Shown: piece by piece, positions 9,163 to 18,411 of the stretch | Layout of the letters: each line of letters opens with the position of its first letter | How positions within the stretch are numbered: position 1 is the stretch's first letter | DNA from: Propionibacterium australiense | GTDB lineage: Bacteria > Actinomycetota > Actinomycetes > Propionibacteriales > Propionibacteriaceae | Length of the DNA: 64,000 bases | Direction of reading: 5' to 3' | Assembly (NCBI RefSeq): GCF_003666605.1 | Contig: NZ_RCIV01000008.1 | Location: 1-64,000, forward strand | The notes under the pieces: generated by a model | Seen by the model: only the letters and a program-made list of their open reading frames with translations | What the model was told of the DNA's origin: nothing | Databases searched by the model: none | Translations under genes and position numbers: made by a program

Positions 9163-9591
9163 TCAGGCCAGGTGCTCGAAGGGGCCTTCGCCGGGACGCC
9201 AGGAGCCCCACCGACTGTCCCCCACCCGCAGGCTCGCGATCTCGACGACGGCCTCGTCACGGCCGGGGTTGATGTGGATCTCGCCGTTGTCCAAGCCGAT
9301 GCGCAGGCCGTCACCGCTGCGCCCGGACGTGGCGATGACCTCGTGGCCCCCGAGCCTGCGGAAGGCGTCGGCGTAGCCGAGGTCCTCGTCGCGCCAGAGG
9401 CGCCCCGCGTGGAAGACCTGAGGGAACACCTCGATGTTCATGGTGGCCTCGTCGAACTGGAGCTGCACGTAGTCATCGAGGACGAACGAGACCGAGACGA
9501 GCCGGTCGCCGACGAGACGGCCGAGCAGCTCGCCGGAGGCGCGGGGCCCCCGCCGTCTGCTCACGGGGGTCCACCAGTGCGTAGGCTCCAC
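9163..9591 (-). CDS. Uncharacterised 142-residue protein following pflA
   Basis: I do not recognise this protein. GTG 9591 is 7 bases after the pflA stop, so it probably belongs to the pfl transcript. The product is soluble and acidic, with alternating hydrophobic/polar strands (LVSVSFVLDDYVQLQFDEA, GLRIGLDNGEIHINPG) that suggest a small beta-rich domain, and no signal peptide or Cys cluster. No clear Shine-Dalgarno sequence precedes the start, consistent with translational coupling to pflA. Confidence 0.6.
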   Translation of the reverse strand: MEPTHWWTPVSRRRGPRASGELLGRLVGDRLVSVSFVLDDYVQLQFDEATMNIEVFPQVFHAGRLWRDEDLGYADAFRRLGGHEVIATSGRSGDGLRIGLDNGEIHINPGRDEAVVEIASLRVGDSRWGSWRPGEGPFEHLA

Positions 9592-9598
9592 GGCAGGT

Positions 9599-10462
9599 TC
9601 AGAAGACCTTGAGGCCCTTGGCGCGGAAGACGTCGCGGGTCGCCTCGAGCTGGTCCCGTGTCGGGGCCGGGGTGTTCTCGAGCTTGTAGTCCAGGCCCAG
9701 GGCACGCCACTTGTCGCGGCCCATCTGGTGGAAGCCGAGCACTTCGGTCCGGGTGACGTTCGGCCATCTCGCGACGATGTCGGCCACCTTGGCCACGTTG
9801 GCGGGGTCGTGGGTGAGGCCGGGGACGTCGACGAACCGGGCCCACACCTCGGTTCCCCTGGCGGCCAGCCGGTCCCCGAAGGCCAGGGTGGGCGCCAGGT
9901 CCCGGCCCGTGACCTCCTCGTAGAGGCCGGGGTCGCCGGCCTTCACGTCGAGCAGCACCAGGTCGATGTCCTCGAGCATCTCGTCGGTGCACGAGGCGCC
10001 GAGGAAACCGGATGTGTCGATGCAGGTGTGGATGCCCATCTGCTTGGCGCCGTGCAGCAGCCGCGCCGCGAAGGGGGCCTGCATGAGCACCTCGCCGCCG
10101 GACAGGGTGAGGCCACCGCCGGTGGCGCTGAAGACGCCCCGGTACCGGCCGACCCGTTTGAGCATGTCCTCCACGCTCACCAGCTGGCCCTTGGCCATGA
10201 AGAAGGTGTCGGGGTTGTGGCAGTACTGGCAGCGCAGCGGGCAGCCGGCGAAGAAGACCGTCATGCGGGTGCCGGGGCCGTCGACGGCCGTGACGAGTTC
10301 CCACGAGTGGATCGAGCCGACGCTGCCCTCGTGCATCGCCTCCAGGCGAGCGCCGCGGGGCAGGTCCTCGGTGGTGATCCCATCGAGGCCTGCCCCGTGA
10401 AGACGCCGGGTCGGGGACTTGAAGGAGTTGTCCCCGACCGGCGCCACCGTGTCAGCCGTCAT
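9599..10462 (-). CDS. pflA: Pyruvate formate-lyase activating enzyme (radical SAM)
   Basis: 287 residues. The radical-SAM cluster motif is CPLRCQYC (CxxxCxxC) in AGCPLRCQYCHNPDTF, followed by a GGE motif (TLSGGEVL) and TSGFLG. The enzyme cleaves S-adenosylmethionine to place a glycyl radical on pyruvate formate-lyase. The N-terminal extension of about 45 residues before SIHSWE is longer than in E. coli PflA, so the true start could be further in. It lies 14 bases downstream of the small glycyl-radical protein and must act on that polypeptide here, because the large PFL chain lacks the glycyl loop. It works only under anoxic conditions. Confidence 0.95.
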   Translation of the reverse strand: MTADTVAPVGDNSFKSPTRRLHGAGLDGITTEDLPRGARLEAMHEGSVGSIHSWELVTAVDGPGTRMTVFFAGCPLRCQYCHNPDTFFMAKGQLVSVEDMLKRVGRYRGVFSATGGGLTLSGGEVLMQAPFAARLLHGAKQMGIHTCIDTSGFLGASCTDEMLEDIDLVLLDVKAGDPGLYEEVTGRDLAPTLAFGDRLAARGTEVWARFVDVPGLTHDPANVAKVADIVARWPNVTRTEVLGFHQMGRDKWRALGLDYKLENTPAPTRDQLEATRDVFRAKGLKVF

Positions 10463-10476
10463 CGACTGTGGCGATG

Positions 10477-10728
10477 TCAGGCCGACTGGTGGAAGGTACG
10501 GCTCAGCACGTCGAGCTGCTGCTCCTTGGTGAGCTTGACGAAGTTCACCGCGTAGCCGGAGACGCGAACGGTGAGGTTCGGGTACTTCTCGGGGTGCTCG
10601 ACGGCGTCCTCGAGGGTCTCGCGGTTCAGCACGTTGATGTTGGCGTGGTAGAGGCCATCGGTCGCGCCGGACTCCTCACGGTTGGCCTTCATGTCGGCGA
10701 CGCGCTCGGCGTAGGTCTTGACGGACAT
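10477..10728 (-). CDS. Stand-alone glycyl-radical domain protein (small PFL chain, GrcA-like)
   Basis: 83 residues ending with the glycyl-radical loop RVSGYAVNF and the LSRTF terminus. It matches the last ~60 residues of classical PFL and of the E. coli spare part GrcA/YfiD. The N-terminus ([16 protein letters not shown]) is a helical extension not present in PFL. The ATG at 10728 has AAGGAG 8 bases upstream, and the frame differs from that of the large chain, so it is translated on its own rather than by readthrough. The large chain ends just before this domain, so this protein should supply the radical Gly in trans. Gene order is large chain, small chain, activase. Confidence 0.9.
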   Translation of the reverse strand: MSVKTYAERVADMKANREESGATDGLYHANINVLNRETLEDAVEHPEKYPNLTVRVSGYAVNFVKLTKEQQLDVLSRTFHQSA

Positions 10729-10736
10729 GTTGTTGT

Positions 10737-10742
10737 CTCCTT
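10737..10742 (-). promoter_or_regulatory. Strong Shine-Dalgarno for the small PFL chain
   Basis: AAGGAG on the minus strand, 8 bases before the ATG of the 83-residue glycyl-radical protein and inside the 35-base gap after the large-chain stop. It argues that the split is a real two-gene arrangement rather than a sequencing error within one gene. Confidence 0.85.
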
Positions 10743-10763
10743 GGTTCTCGGGTATCGGGGTCG

Positions 10764-12869
10764 TCAGTACTCGTTGCAGTCGTTGGGCAGGAAGCCGGCG
10801 TCGAGGATGCCGACCAGGTTGCTGACCTGCTCCTCCTTGTCGCGGCCGAGCCCGGTGGGGGTGATGGTGTTCGTCAGCGAGATGCCGTCGAGCGCATCGT
10901 TGTAGTCCAGCTTGCCCACCGACAGCATGGAGGCGACCATGCCGTGGGTGTCCATGCCGTTCTCCGGGTTCGCTCCGGGCGCGAAGGGCGTGCCCTTCTG
11001 GTGGCCGGAGGGGAAGGAGCCGGTGGCCTTGCCGTAGACGACGTTCGAGGTGATCGTCAGCACGGACTGGGTCGGGATGGCGTCGCGGTAGAGCTCGATC
11101 TCGCGGATCTTGCTCATGATCGTGTGGACGACGGTCGAGGCGATCTCGTCGGCGCGGTCGTCGTCGTTGCCGTACTTGGGGAAGTCGCCCTCGGTGATGT
11201 AGTCGACCACGAGGCCGGTCTCGTCGCGCACGGGGGTCACCGTGGCGTACTTGATGGCGGACAGCGAGTCGGCGACGATCGACAGGCCGGCGATGCCGCA
11301 GCCGAGGGTGCGCACGATGTCGGAGTCGTGCAGGGCCATCTCGATGGACTCGTAGGCGTAGCGGTCGTGGCAGTAGTGGATGATGTTGAGGGCCTCGACG
11401 TAGGTGCCGACGACCCAGTCGAGCATCTTCTCGTAGCGGTCCCAGACGTCGTCGAAGTCGAGCGGGCCGTCGCCGGAGACGGGCTCGAAGCCGTCGGCGA
11501 TGAGCTTGCCGCTCATCTCGTCGCGGCCGCCGTTGATGGCGTAGAGCAGGGCCTTGGCCGAGTTCACGCGGGCGCCGAAGAACTGCATCTGCTTGCCGAC
11601 CCGCATCGGGGACACGCAGCAGGCGATGGCCGCGTCGTCGCCCCAGTGGGCGCGGATGTCCTTGTCGGACTCGTACTGGATGGCGCTGGTCTCGATCGAG
11701 ATGGCGGCGCAGAAGTCCTTGTAGCCCTTGGGGAGGCTCTTGTCCCAGAAGATCGTGATGTTCGGCTCGGGGGCCGGGCCGAGGTTGCGCAGCGTCTGGA
11801 GCAGCCGGAAGGAGGTCTTGGTGACCATGGCGCGCCCGTCGTCGCCGAAGCCGGCGTCGGACCAGGTGGCCCAGTAGGGGTCGCCGGAGAAGATCTGGTC
11901 GTAGTCGATGGTGCGCAGGAAGCGCACGATGCGCAGTTTCAGGACGATCGCGTCGATCATCTCCTGGGCCTCGGACTCGGTGATGAGACCGGCCTTGAGG
12001 TCACGCTCGAAGTAGCAGTCGAGGAAGGCGGACAGCCGGCCGATCGACATGGCGGCGCCGTCCTGGGACTTCACCGAGGCCAGGTAGCCGAAGTAGGTCC
12101 ACTGGACGGCCTCCTTGGCGTTCTTGGCGGGCCCGGAGATGTCGAAGCCGTAGCCGGCGGCCATCTTCTTGAGCTTCTTGAGGGCCTTGATCTGCTCGGC
12201 GTGCTCCTCGCGGTAGCGGGCCCAGTGCTCGCTGAAGGGCTGGTCGGCGACCTTGTCCTTGTCGGCCTGCTTCCACTCGATGAGCTTGTCGACGCCGTAG
12301 AGGGCGACGCGGCGGTAGTCGCCGATGATACGGCCGCGGCCGTAGGCGTCGGGCAGGCCGGTGATGATGTGGGAGCTGCGGGCGGCGCGGATGCGCGGGG
12401 TGTAGATGTCGAAGACGGCCTCGTTGTGCGTCTTGCGGTACTTGGTGAAGATCTCCTTGATTCGGGGGTCGACCTCCTTGCCGGCCTCCCCGATGGCGGT
12501 CTCGACCATGCGCCAGCCGCCGTTCGGCATCATGGCGCGCTTGAGGGGCACGTCGGTCTGCAGGCCGACGATCACGTCGTCGTCCTCGCTGATGTAGCCG
12601 GGACCGAAGGCGTCCACATCGTTCGGGGTGTGGGTGTCGACGTCGTAGACGCGGCGCTTGCGCTCCTCGCTCAGGTAGTTCTTCTCAAGGTGGTCCCACA
12701 CGCGGAGGGTCTTCTCCGTGGGGCCTTCGAGGAAGGAGGCGTCTCCTTCATAGGGGGTGTAGTTGCGCTGGATGAAGTCGCGCACGTCGATGGCCTCAGT
12801 CCAGGGGCCGGTGACGAAATCGCGCCAGGGATTCTCGGCCTGAACTGTGCCTGCTTCAGCGATGGTCAC
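10764..12869 (-). CDS. pflB: Pyruvate formate-lyase large chain lacking the glycyl-radical domain
   Basis: About 701 residues from GTG 12869 (GAAAGG a few bases upstream), against about 760 in E. coli PFL. It has the catalytic cysteine pair in [20 protein letters not shown] and the YAINGGRDE and [14 protein letters not shown] substrate-site motifs. It stops at [14 protein letters not shown], where classical PFL continues into its GYF...RVSGYAV C-terminus. Pyruvate plus CoA gives acetyl-CoA plus formate only if the glycyl radical is supplied by the 83-residue protein encoded 35 bases downstream. The product alone should be inactive. Confidence 0.95.
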   Translation of the reverse strand: MTIAEAGTVQAENPWRDFVTGPWTEAIDVRDFIQRNYTPYEGDASFLEGPTEKTLRVWDHLEKNYLSEERKRRVYDVDTHTPNDVDAFGPGYISEDDDVIVGLQTDVPLKRAMMPNGGWRMVETAIGEAGKEVDPRIKEIFTKYRKTHNEAVFDIYTPRIRAARSSHIITGLPDAYGRGRIIGDYRRVALYGVDKLIEWKQADKDKVADQPFSEHWARYREEHAEQIKALKKLKKMAAGYGFDISGPAKNAKEAVQWTYFGYLASVKSQDGAAMSIGRLSAFLDCYFERDLKAGLITESEAQEMIDAIVLKLRIVRFLRTIDYDQIFSGDPYWATWSDAGFGDDGRAMVTKTSFRLLQTLRNLGPAPEPNITIFWDKSLPKGYKDFCAAISIETSAIQYESDKDIRAHWGDDAAIACCVSPMRVGKQMQFFGARVNSAKALLYAINGGRDEMSGKLIADGFEPVSGDGPLDFDDVWDRYEKMLDWVVGTYVEALNIIHYCHDRYAYESIEMALHDSDIVRTLGCGIAGLSIVADSLSAIKYATVTPVRDETGLVVDYITEGDFPKYGNDDDRADEIASTVVHTIMSKIREIELYRDAIPTQSVLTITSNVVYGKATGSFPSGHQKGTPFAPGANPENGMDTHGMVASMLSVGKLDYNDALDGISLTNTITPTGLGRDKEEQVSNLVGILDAGFLPNDCNEY

Positions 12870-13142
12870 GGATTGCCTTTCTGTTGGTCCAGTACGCCTG
12901 GGGGATCTTCCCTCGGCCATACCTGTGCCGCGGTGCACCAAGTCAGTATGACATTTTTGGTGGTCCTACCGGTACTTCCTGCAGCACTGCGTTCAGGCTA
13001 GGCTTCGCCATGTCCACTTGGCCATCCGATGCCATCCCTTGACTGTTCGCTACGAGTGAGACAGCCCTGCCACCGCCCATGGCTGAGCCGCCGGATACGG
13101 TCTCCCGGTAGCCTCGCAGCGGACCCGGTGTGAGGAGCAGGC

Positions 13143-13553
13143 ATGAAGGTCTTCGAGCTGGCCGCGGTGGCGCTGCTGCGCGACCACGAGGTGCTCAACG
13201 TGCGCAAACGCGGGACCTGCCACGTCATCCTGCCGGGTGGCAAGGTCGAACCCGGTGAGAGCACGCTCGACACGGCGCTGCGCGAGGCGGCCGAGGAGCT
13301 CGGCCTCGACCTCGATCCGGCGTCCCTCGAACTGCTCGGCGACTTCCGCTCGGCACCTGCGAACGACGACGCGGACGAGATCCACTGCACCGTCTACGTC
13401 GCGGACTGGCCGGACGGGGCCCAGGCTCGCACCGACCACGAGATCGCCGCGTACGAGTGGACCGACCTGCTCGACTGCGCGGACGACCCTCGCCAGGCAC
13501 CGCTGCTCATCGACCACGTCATCCCGGCGCTGCGTCGTGCCGGCCGCATCTGA
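13143..13553 (+). CDS. Nudix hydrolase
   Basis: 136 residues with a complete Nudix box spanning residues 37-59 (GGKVEPGESTLDTALREAAE and EELG), giving the metal-binding REAAEE. It hydrolyses a nucleoside diphosphate linked to another moiety; the substrate is unknown, though its size fits MutT/ADP-ribose-type members. The ATG follows GAGGAGCAGGC, a good ribosome binding site. It is divergent from pflB. The 273 bases between the two starts contain an A/T-rich patch near 12948-12958 but no promoter I could assign with confidence. Confidence 0.9.
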   Translation: MKVFELAAVALLRDHEVLNVRKRGTCHVILPGGKVEPGESTLDTALREAAEELGLDLDPASLELLGDFRSAPANDDADEIHCTVYVADWPDGAQARTDHEIAAYEWTDLLDCADDPRQAPLLIDHVIPALRRAGRI

Positions 13554-13676
13554 CCAGGGTGATCGCCCGGCCGACGGGAGGTCACGATGACCTTCTCATG
13601 ACCCGTCGCACCGGCAGCTAACCCGCGCCCCACCCCATCGCTTCGAGCGGCCGGGGCGCCTTACTAGACTCGCTGC

Positions 13677-14639
13677 ATGAGCAACGACGCCCTGATCGGC
13701 AAGGACGCGAAGCCCACCCGAGACGGAACCGTTCTGTGCGTGGACGGCGGACAGACCGGCACCCGTACCCAGCTGAGACGAGACGGTGAGGTCATCGCGG
13801 AAACGTCTCATCCCGGGGTCGTGAACGACCGACCGCAGATCCCCCAGCTGGCCGGGTACATCCTCGAGGCGCTGCGCACCTACGATGAGCCCTGCCCCAC
13901 CGTCTCGGTGGGTTCCTCGGGGCTGACCGATGACGCGGACCCGACCGAACTGCTCTCGCTGGTCCGGGACGCCGGCGTCAGCCACGTCCTCCTGGCCCAT
14001 GACTCGACGACGAGTTATCTGTGCGCGATCGGGGACCAGCCGGGCGCCGTCGTGGCCGCCGGGACCGGGGTCGTCACGCTCGCCGTGGGGCGGACCAGTG
14101 TGGCCCGCGTGGATGGCTGGGGCTATCTGCTGGGCGACGCCGGCTCGGGCTACTGGATCGGACGGGCGGCGCTCGACGCCGTCATGCGCGCCCACGACGG
14201 ACGCGGGCCCGCCACGGCGCTGAGCGAATGTGTCGAGCGGGACTTCCCCGATCTGGAGAAGGCATACCTGGAGTTGCAGGCGGACGAGCACAAGGTGAGG
14301 AGGATCGCCTCGTACGCCAAGACGGTCTCGGAGCTGGCCGGCACCGACCGGATCGCGAGGTCGATCAGCGAGGCCGCCGCCGACGAACTGACCGCCTCGG
14401 CACTGGCCGGGCTGCACCGCGTAGGCCAGGACGAGCGTCCCGACCCGGCGGTGGGCATGCTCGGTCAGGTCTTCCGCAACACGGTGCTGCGCGAGCGCTT
14501 CGAACAGCTCATCGGTGAGCGTTTCAGCCAGGCGAGGATCATCGACGCCTGCGGCAATGGCCTGGGAGGCTGCTTCACGATGTCACACCTGGCCCCCGAC
14601 TCGGCCCTGCGGCAGCGGGTGCACGAGGCGTATGCGTGA
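13677..14639 (+). CDS. BadF/BadG/BcrA/BcrD-type ATPase, N-acetylglucosamine kinase-like
   Basis: 320 residues, ASKHA fold. The N-terminal phosphate-binding motif VDGGQTGTRTQL, the middle AGTGVVTLAVG, and GYLLGDAGSGYWIG are typical of NAGK-type sugar kinases in this superfamily. No Cys cluster for a reductase activator is seen, so a sugar kinase is more likely than a benzoyl-CoA reductase-type ATPase. It sits alone between the Nudix gene and a GntR regulator. Amino-sugar salvage is a reasonable guess. Confidence 0.8.
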   Translation: MSNDALIGKDAKPTRDGTVLCVDGGQTGTRTQLRRDGEVIAETSHPGVVNDRPQIPQLAGYILEALRTYDEPCPTVSVGSSGLTDDADPTELLSLVRDAGVSHVLLAHDSTTSYLCAIGDQPGAVVAAGTGVVTLAVGRTSVARVDGWGYLLGDAGSGYWIGRAALDAVMRAHDGRGPATALSECVERDFPDLEKAYLELQADEHKVRRIASYAKTVSELAGTDRIARSISEAAADELTASALAGLHRVGQDERPDPAVGMLGQVFRNTVLRERFEQLIGERFSQARIIDACGNGLGGCFTMSHLAPDSALRQRVHEAYA

Positions 14640-14751
14640 CCCGGCGAGCGGCGGCACCGGCACACGGCGGTCCTCGCATGAGGCGCTGAACCATGGATCG
14701 TCATCGGAGCGCTGACCACAGCAACTGCCTCATGGCTTGTACCCTGTGGCC

Positions 14752-15471
14752 ATGAAATCAGCAGCTGAGGGCCTTTCCGGCTTCAACCCCTTGTCTGCTC
14801 ACGGATTGCGCGACGAGGTGTACGACGCCATATTGGAAGTGCTCCTCGCTGGGCAGCTTCCCCCGGCCTCTCCCCTGTCGATCGATGGGCTCGCCAAGTC
14901 GATGTCGGTGTCACAGACCCCGGTCCGGGAGGCATTGGCGCGCCTGGAGCACACCGGCCTGGTCACGCGTGAGGCGCACCGTGGATACCGGGTCGCCCCG
15001 CCCATGTCCCGTGAGCAGATCGCCGAACTCGTCGACGCCCGCCTCGTCCTGGAGCCGAGCGCCCTGCACCGTGCCATGCAACGCGATCCCGAAACGTTGC
15101 TCCAATCGCTCAATGCGGCTTTTGCCACCCACAAGCAGTGGGCGGCCAGGATGGCCGAACCGCACGCCCTGGAGGATCCGGCTCTCGTCAAGCGCTATTT
15201 CGAATCAGACTGGATGTTCCATCAGGCGATCCTCGATCACTGCGGCAACCGCTACCTGAGCAGGGCGGTGAACTCGTTGTCGTTCAGCGTGCACCGGATG
15301 CGCCAGACCCTGGGGACGCAGGTCAGTGACGCCTCGTTCGCGATCGAGGAGCACTCCGCGATCCTCGACGCCGTTGCCACCGGTGACCCGGATGCCGCGG
15401 CCGACGCGATGACCGAGCACCTCCGCAAGGTCCTCGACCGCTGCATGTCAGATGCTCCGGCCGAATCCTGA
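14752..15471 (+). CDS. GntR-family regulator with FCD domain (regulator 1)
   Basis: 239 residues from ATG 14752. The N-terminal winged helix has the recognition segment VSQTPVREALARLEHTGLV. The C-terminal FCD effector domain has the metal-ligand pattern Asp (ESDWMFH), His, His (EEH) and His (TEH). FCD regulators of this group usually bind sugar acids or other carboxylates. It is about half identical to the regulator at 29434, with nearly the same recognition helix. It is convergent with the MFS/dehydrogenase pair at 15603-17914, the likely target together with the SMP-30 and TIM-barrel genes. Confidence 0.9.
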   Translation: MKSAAEGLSGFNPLSAHGLRDEVYDAILEVLLAGQLPPASPLSIDGLAKSMSVSQTPVREALARLEHTGLVTREAHRGYRVAPPMSREQIAELVDARLVLEPSALHRAMQRDPETLLQSLNAAFATHKQWAARMAEPHALEDPALVKRYFESDWMFHQAILDHCGNRYLSRAVNSLSFSVHRMRQTLGTQVSDASFAIEEHSAILDAVATGDPDAAADAMTEHLRKVLDRCMSDAPAES

Positions 15472-15534
15472 CCGGAAGCCCGCACGCCGGCCCGCCCTTG
15501 CGTAACCAGTTGAGTCCCGAAGGGCTTCATTTCC

Positions 15535-15577
15535 ATGACGGGGCCAGGCCGACGCTCGGAAAGCCTGGCCCCGTCAT
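15535..15577. terminator. Bidirectional intrinsic terminator
   Basis: Perfect inverted repeat of 15-base arms (ATGACGGGGCCAGGC and its complement) around a 13-base loop, between the convergent ends of the GntR gene (15471) and the MFS gene (15603). GC-rich stem; short T-containing flanks on both sides. Confidence 0.85.
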
Positions 15578-15602
15578 TGTTCACCCTCGGTTTCGAGGAT
15601 CA

Positions 15603-16910
15603 CTACGTACTCGTGTCGCTCAACGCCCGTTGCGCAGAAGAGCGGCCCTTGACGGCCTTGGCGACCATGGTGCCGGCAGCCCCCAGGAACAGGACCCCGG
15701 ACAGGAACAGCATGCCTGCCGTCGTCGTACCGGTGGACTGGGCGATGATCCCCACGACGTATGGGCCGACGAAACCACCCAGATTGCCGAAGCTGTTGAT
15801 GGCCGCGATGCCGACCGCGGCAGTGGCTCCGATCACGTACAGGGTGGGCAGCGCCCAGAAGACTCCGGCGATCGAGTACAGGCAGAAGGCCGCGAGTGAC
15901 AGGCACGCCAGCTGGGCGAGCGGCGAGCTGACCAGCGCCGAGGCACCGATACCCACGGCGGCGCCGGCGAAGATGACGGCCAGCGGGATCCAGTTCTCAC
16001 GGAAACGCGCCGCCCACCGCGAGGTGATCCAGATACCGATGAGCGCGAAGATGTACGGCACGGCTGTGAGCAGGCCGGTCTGCATGTCGCTGCCCGCGAA
16101 TTTGCTGACCACCTGCGGCAACCAGTAGGACAGTCCGTACACGCCCACGGTGGAGGGGAAGAACAGCACGGCGAACAGGAGCACGTTCTTGTCCAGAAGG
16201 GCCTTGAACGGGTTCTTGTGATCGGCCTGGCCGAGTTCCTGCCGGTCCTTCTCCAGTTCGGCGTCGATCCAGGCGGCTTCTTCCTCGGTGATCCACGGGG
16301 CGGTGTGCGGGCTGTCGTGCAGGAGACGCAGCGTCGGGATCGCGAGCAGCACGGCCGCACCGCCCACGACGACGAACAGCCACTGCCAGCCGACCATGCC
16401 GAGACCGGTCACGCCGAGCAGCCAACCGGCCAGCGGACTCATGATGAGGAACGCCAGCGGAGCCGCCATGACGAAAGCCCCTGTCGCCTTCGTCCTGTTG
16501 CGTTGCGGATACCACTCGGTGAGGTAGTAGAGGATGCCCGGGTAGAAACCGGCCTCGGCGGCACCGAGCAGGAACCGCAGGATGTAGAACGAAATGGGTC
16601 CCTGCGCGGCAGCCATCAGTGCTGTGATCAGGCCCCATGTCACGAGAATACGAGCGAACCAGCGCCTGGGCCCGACCCTGGGCAGGATCCAGTTGCTGGG
16701 GACCTCGAACAGGAAGTAGGCCAGGAAGAACAGGCCGGCACCGAAGCCATAGGCCGCCGCGTCGATACCGATGTCGGTCTGCATGTGCAGCTGAGCGAAC
16801 CCGACGGCCGAGCGGTCCACGTACGCGGCCGTGTACAGGACCATGACGAACGGGATGATGCGCAAGGTGATCTTGCGCGTCAGTGCCTTCTCGAAGTCCA
16901 CGATCATCAC
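15603..16910 (-). CDS. MFS transporter, anion:cation symporter (ACS) type
   Basis: 435 residues, 12 predicted helices with a central charged loop (EEEAAWIDAELEKDRQ). The first helix/loop has the ACS signature YVDRSAVGFAQL. The RFLLGAAEAGFYPGILYYL motif is typical of sugar-acid and carboxylate carriers such as the galactonate/glucarate group. Its ATG overlaps the stop of the dehydrogenase gene (ATGA), so the two are translationally coupled. It imports an organic anion that the dehydrogenase probably oxidises. Confidence 0.9.
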   Translation of the reverse strand: MMIVDFEKALTRKITLRIIPFVMVLYTAAYVDRSAVGFAQLHMQTDIGIDAAAYGFGAGLFFLAYFLFEVPSNWILPRVGPRRWFARILVTWGLITALMAAAQGPISFYILRFLLGAAEAGFYPGILYYLTEWYPQRNRTKATGAFVMAAPLAFLIMSPLAGWLLGVTGLGMVGWQWLFVVVGGAAVLLAIPTLRLLHDSPHTAPWITEEEAAWIDAELEKDRQELGQADHKNPFKALLDKNVLLFAVLFFPSTVGVYGLSYWLPQVVSKFAGSDMQTGLLTAVPYIFALIGIWITSRWAARFRENWIPLAVIFAGAAVGIGASALVSSPLAQLACLSLAAFCLYSIAGVFWALPTLYVIGATAAVGIAAINSFGNLGGFVGPYVVGIIAQSTGTTTAGMLFLSGVLFLGAAGTMVAKAVKGRSSAQRALSDTST

Positions 16911-17914
16911 TCCTGCCGATGTAACGCCTCGGACTGATCAGAATCCTTGACCGTGGCCCCCTCGGGAGCGGGGCCGAGTTCGGCAAGAAGCTCTGACATG
17001 CGTGCGTACGCCTTGTTGCGGTAGGCGATCAGAGCGGCCTTGGTCTCGTCGTCGAAGTCCCCGGTGATCCCCTTGCCGTTCTTGACACCCAGGCGGCCGG
17101 CTGCGACCGCGTCGGAGAGCATCTTCGGGGTGGCGAGCCGCGGCCCGTAGGCGTCCTCGAAGGTCTTGAAGCAGTTGGCGTAGACATCCAGACCTGCCTG
17201 ATCCGCGATGGCGAAGGGCCCGAAGAACCCCAGACGGAAACCGAAGGTGGTCCGCACGATGATGTCGACGTCCTCGGGCGTTGCGACGCCTTCCTCGACA
17301 CACGCAGTCGCCTCCTTGAGCAGGGCGTACTGCAGACGGTTCAGCACCATGCCGGGCCGGTCAGCCACCTGGGCCCCCTGCCGACCGCACCTGCTCAGCA
17401 CGTCCTTGACGAGGGCGATGGTCTCAGGGGTTGTCGCCTCACCCACGACGAGCTCCACTCCGGGGATGAACGGCGCAGGATTGGAGAAGTGCACCGTCAT
17501 GAAACGTTCCGGGTGCTCAACGGCCGGCACCAGGACGTGCACCGGGATGGTCGACGTGTTCGTCCCGATGATGGCGTCAGGACGCGCATGCTTCGAGATG
17601 CGCTCAAGGACGGGCATCTTGACGTCCGGTCTCTCGAAGACCGCCTCCTCGATGAAATCGGCGTCCCTGACCGCCTCCTCGATCGTCGTGCCGCAGACGA
17701 GGTTCGACGTGATGATCTCGACGCTGCCCGGCTTGTAAAGTCCTTGGTCCTCAAAGTCCTGGGCCTCGGAGAGCAGCCGGGAGAACTGCTTCTTCGTCAG
17801 TTCGGGATCACTGTCGACGACCGTGACCTTCATGCCGGCCAGAGCGAGGCTCTGTGCGATGCCGCCGCCCATGTACCCGGCGCCGACAACGGTCACACTG
17901 TTGATTGTTTGCAT
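16907..17914 (-). CDS. 3-Hydroxyacyl-CoA-dehydrogenase-fold NAD-dependent dehydrogenase
   Basis: 335 residues. Rossmann motif GAGYMGGGIAQSLA at the N-terminus, TNTSTIPV, VHFSNPAPFIPGVELV, and a C-terminal helical dimer domain (RLGVKNGKGI). The family includes 3-hydroxybutyryl-CoA dehydrogenase but also L-gulonate 3-dehydrogenase and carnitine dehydrogenase. The coupled carboxylate carrier and adjacent GntR/FCD regulator favour a free hydroxy-acid substrate over an acyl-CoA. AAGGAG lies 5 bases before the ATG. The upstream promoter zone contains TTGTCA repeated 5 bases apart (17924-17940). Confidence 0.85.
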   Translation of the reverse strand: MQTINSVTVVGAGYMGGGIAQSLALAGMKVTVVDSDPELTKKQFSRLLSEAQDFEDQGLYKPGSVEIITSNLVCGTTIEEAVRDADFIEEAVFERPDVKMPVLERISKHARPDAIIGTNTSTIPVHVLVPAVEHPERFMTVHFSNPAPFIPGVELVVGEATTPETIALVKDVLSRCGRQGAQVADRPGMVLNRLQYALLKEATACVEEGVATPEDVDIIVRTTFGFRLGFFGPFAIADQAGLDVYANCFKTFEDAYGPRLATPKMLSDAVAAGRLGVKNGKGITGDFDDETKAALIAYRNKAYARMSELLAELGPAPEGATVKDSDQSEALHRQE

Positions 17915-18411
17915 GAAAACTCCTTGTCAATTGGTTGTCACGTACTCAACTCGGCCATTGGTCGTCACCGCCCTTGCGACAAGTCACGGTCGACAACCCA
18001 CGATGGGCTTGGGCGACGCCCACAGCACGCATCGAAACAATTGCTTGCAGCACTCACACCCGTCATCCTTGACGGCAAAGCGCTTGTATTATTAATCTGT
18101 CAGCTCGTCGGTGCGACGAAACATTGCCAGCCGATCAGCGGCACCGACGCCGAACACCTGATCTGTGCAGGAAACCTGGCAGCTCAGAGCACCAGCTTCG
18201 GAACCGAGTCCACACTCCGATGAAACCGGGACGGTCGCTGCACCAAGCACCCTCATGACTCTGCTTGCTCAAAACCTGCCGCAGCAGCCGCCTCGGGCCT
18301 GTCATCCCTTGCCAGGTAGCCGAAAACCGTTGACAGGTTTACGACATCAACACTGATATCTCTCGACATGCTCTCACCCAGATTCAGTGGCAACACCCAC
18401 AGCAATCGGAA
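17915..18411. other. Intergenic region upstream of the dehydrogenase/MFS operon
   Basis: About 500 bases without a supportable gene. It holds the ribosome binding site and promoter zone of the dehydrogenase gene, an inverted repeat at 18060-18075 and an A/T-rich patch at 18083-18098. Otherwise the sequence is unremarkable and shows no coding bias in any frame. Confidence 0.5.
18060..18075. promoter_or_regulatory. Inverted repeat, candidate operator
   Basis: CCGTCA, 4-base spacer, TGACGG, about 145 bases upstream of the dehydrogenase start. The stem is short and no T-run follows, so an operator is more likely than a terminator. Confidence 0.35.

Noticed and set aside
10944-13001. A very long open frame on the plus strand opposite pflB
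   Set aside because: High-GC antisense shadow: Gly/Val/Asp-rich low-complexity translation, and the minus strand encodes an unmistakable PFL.
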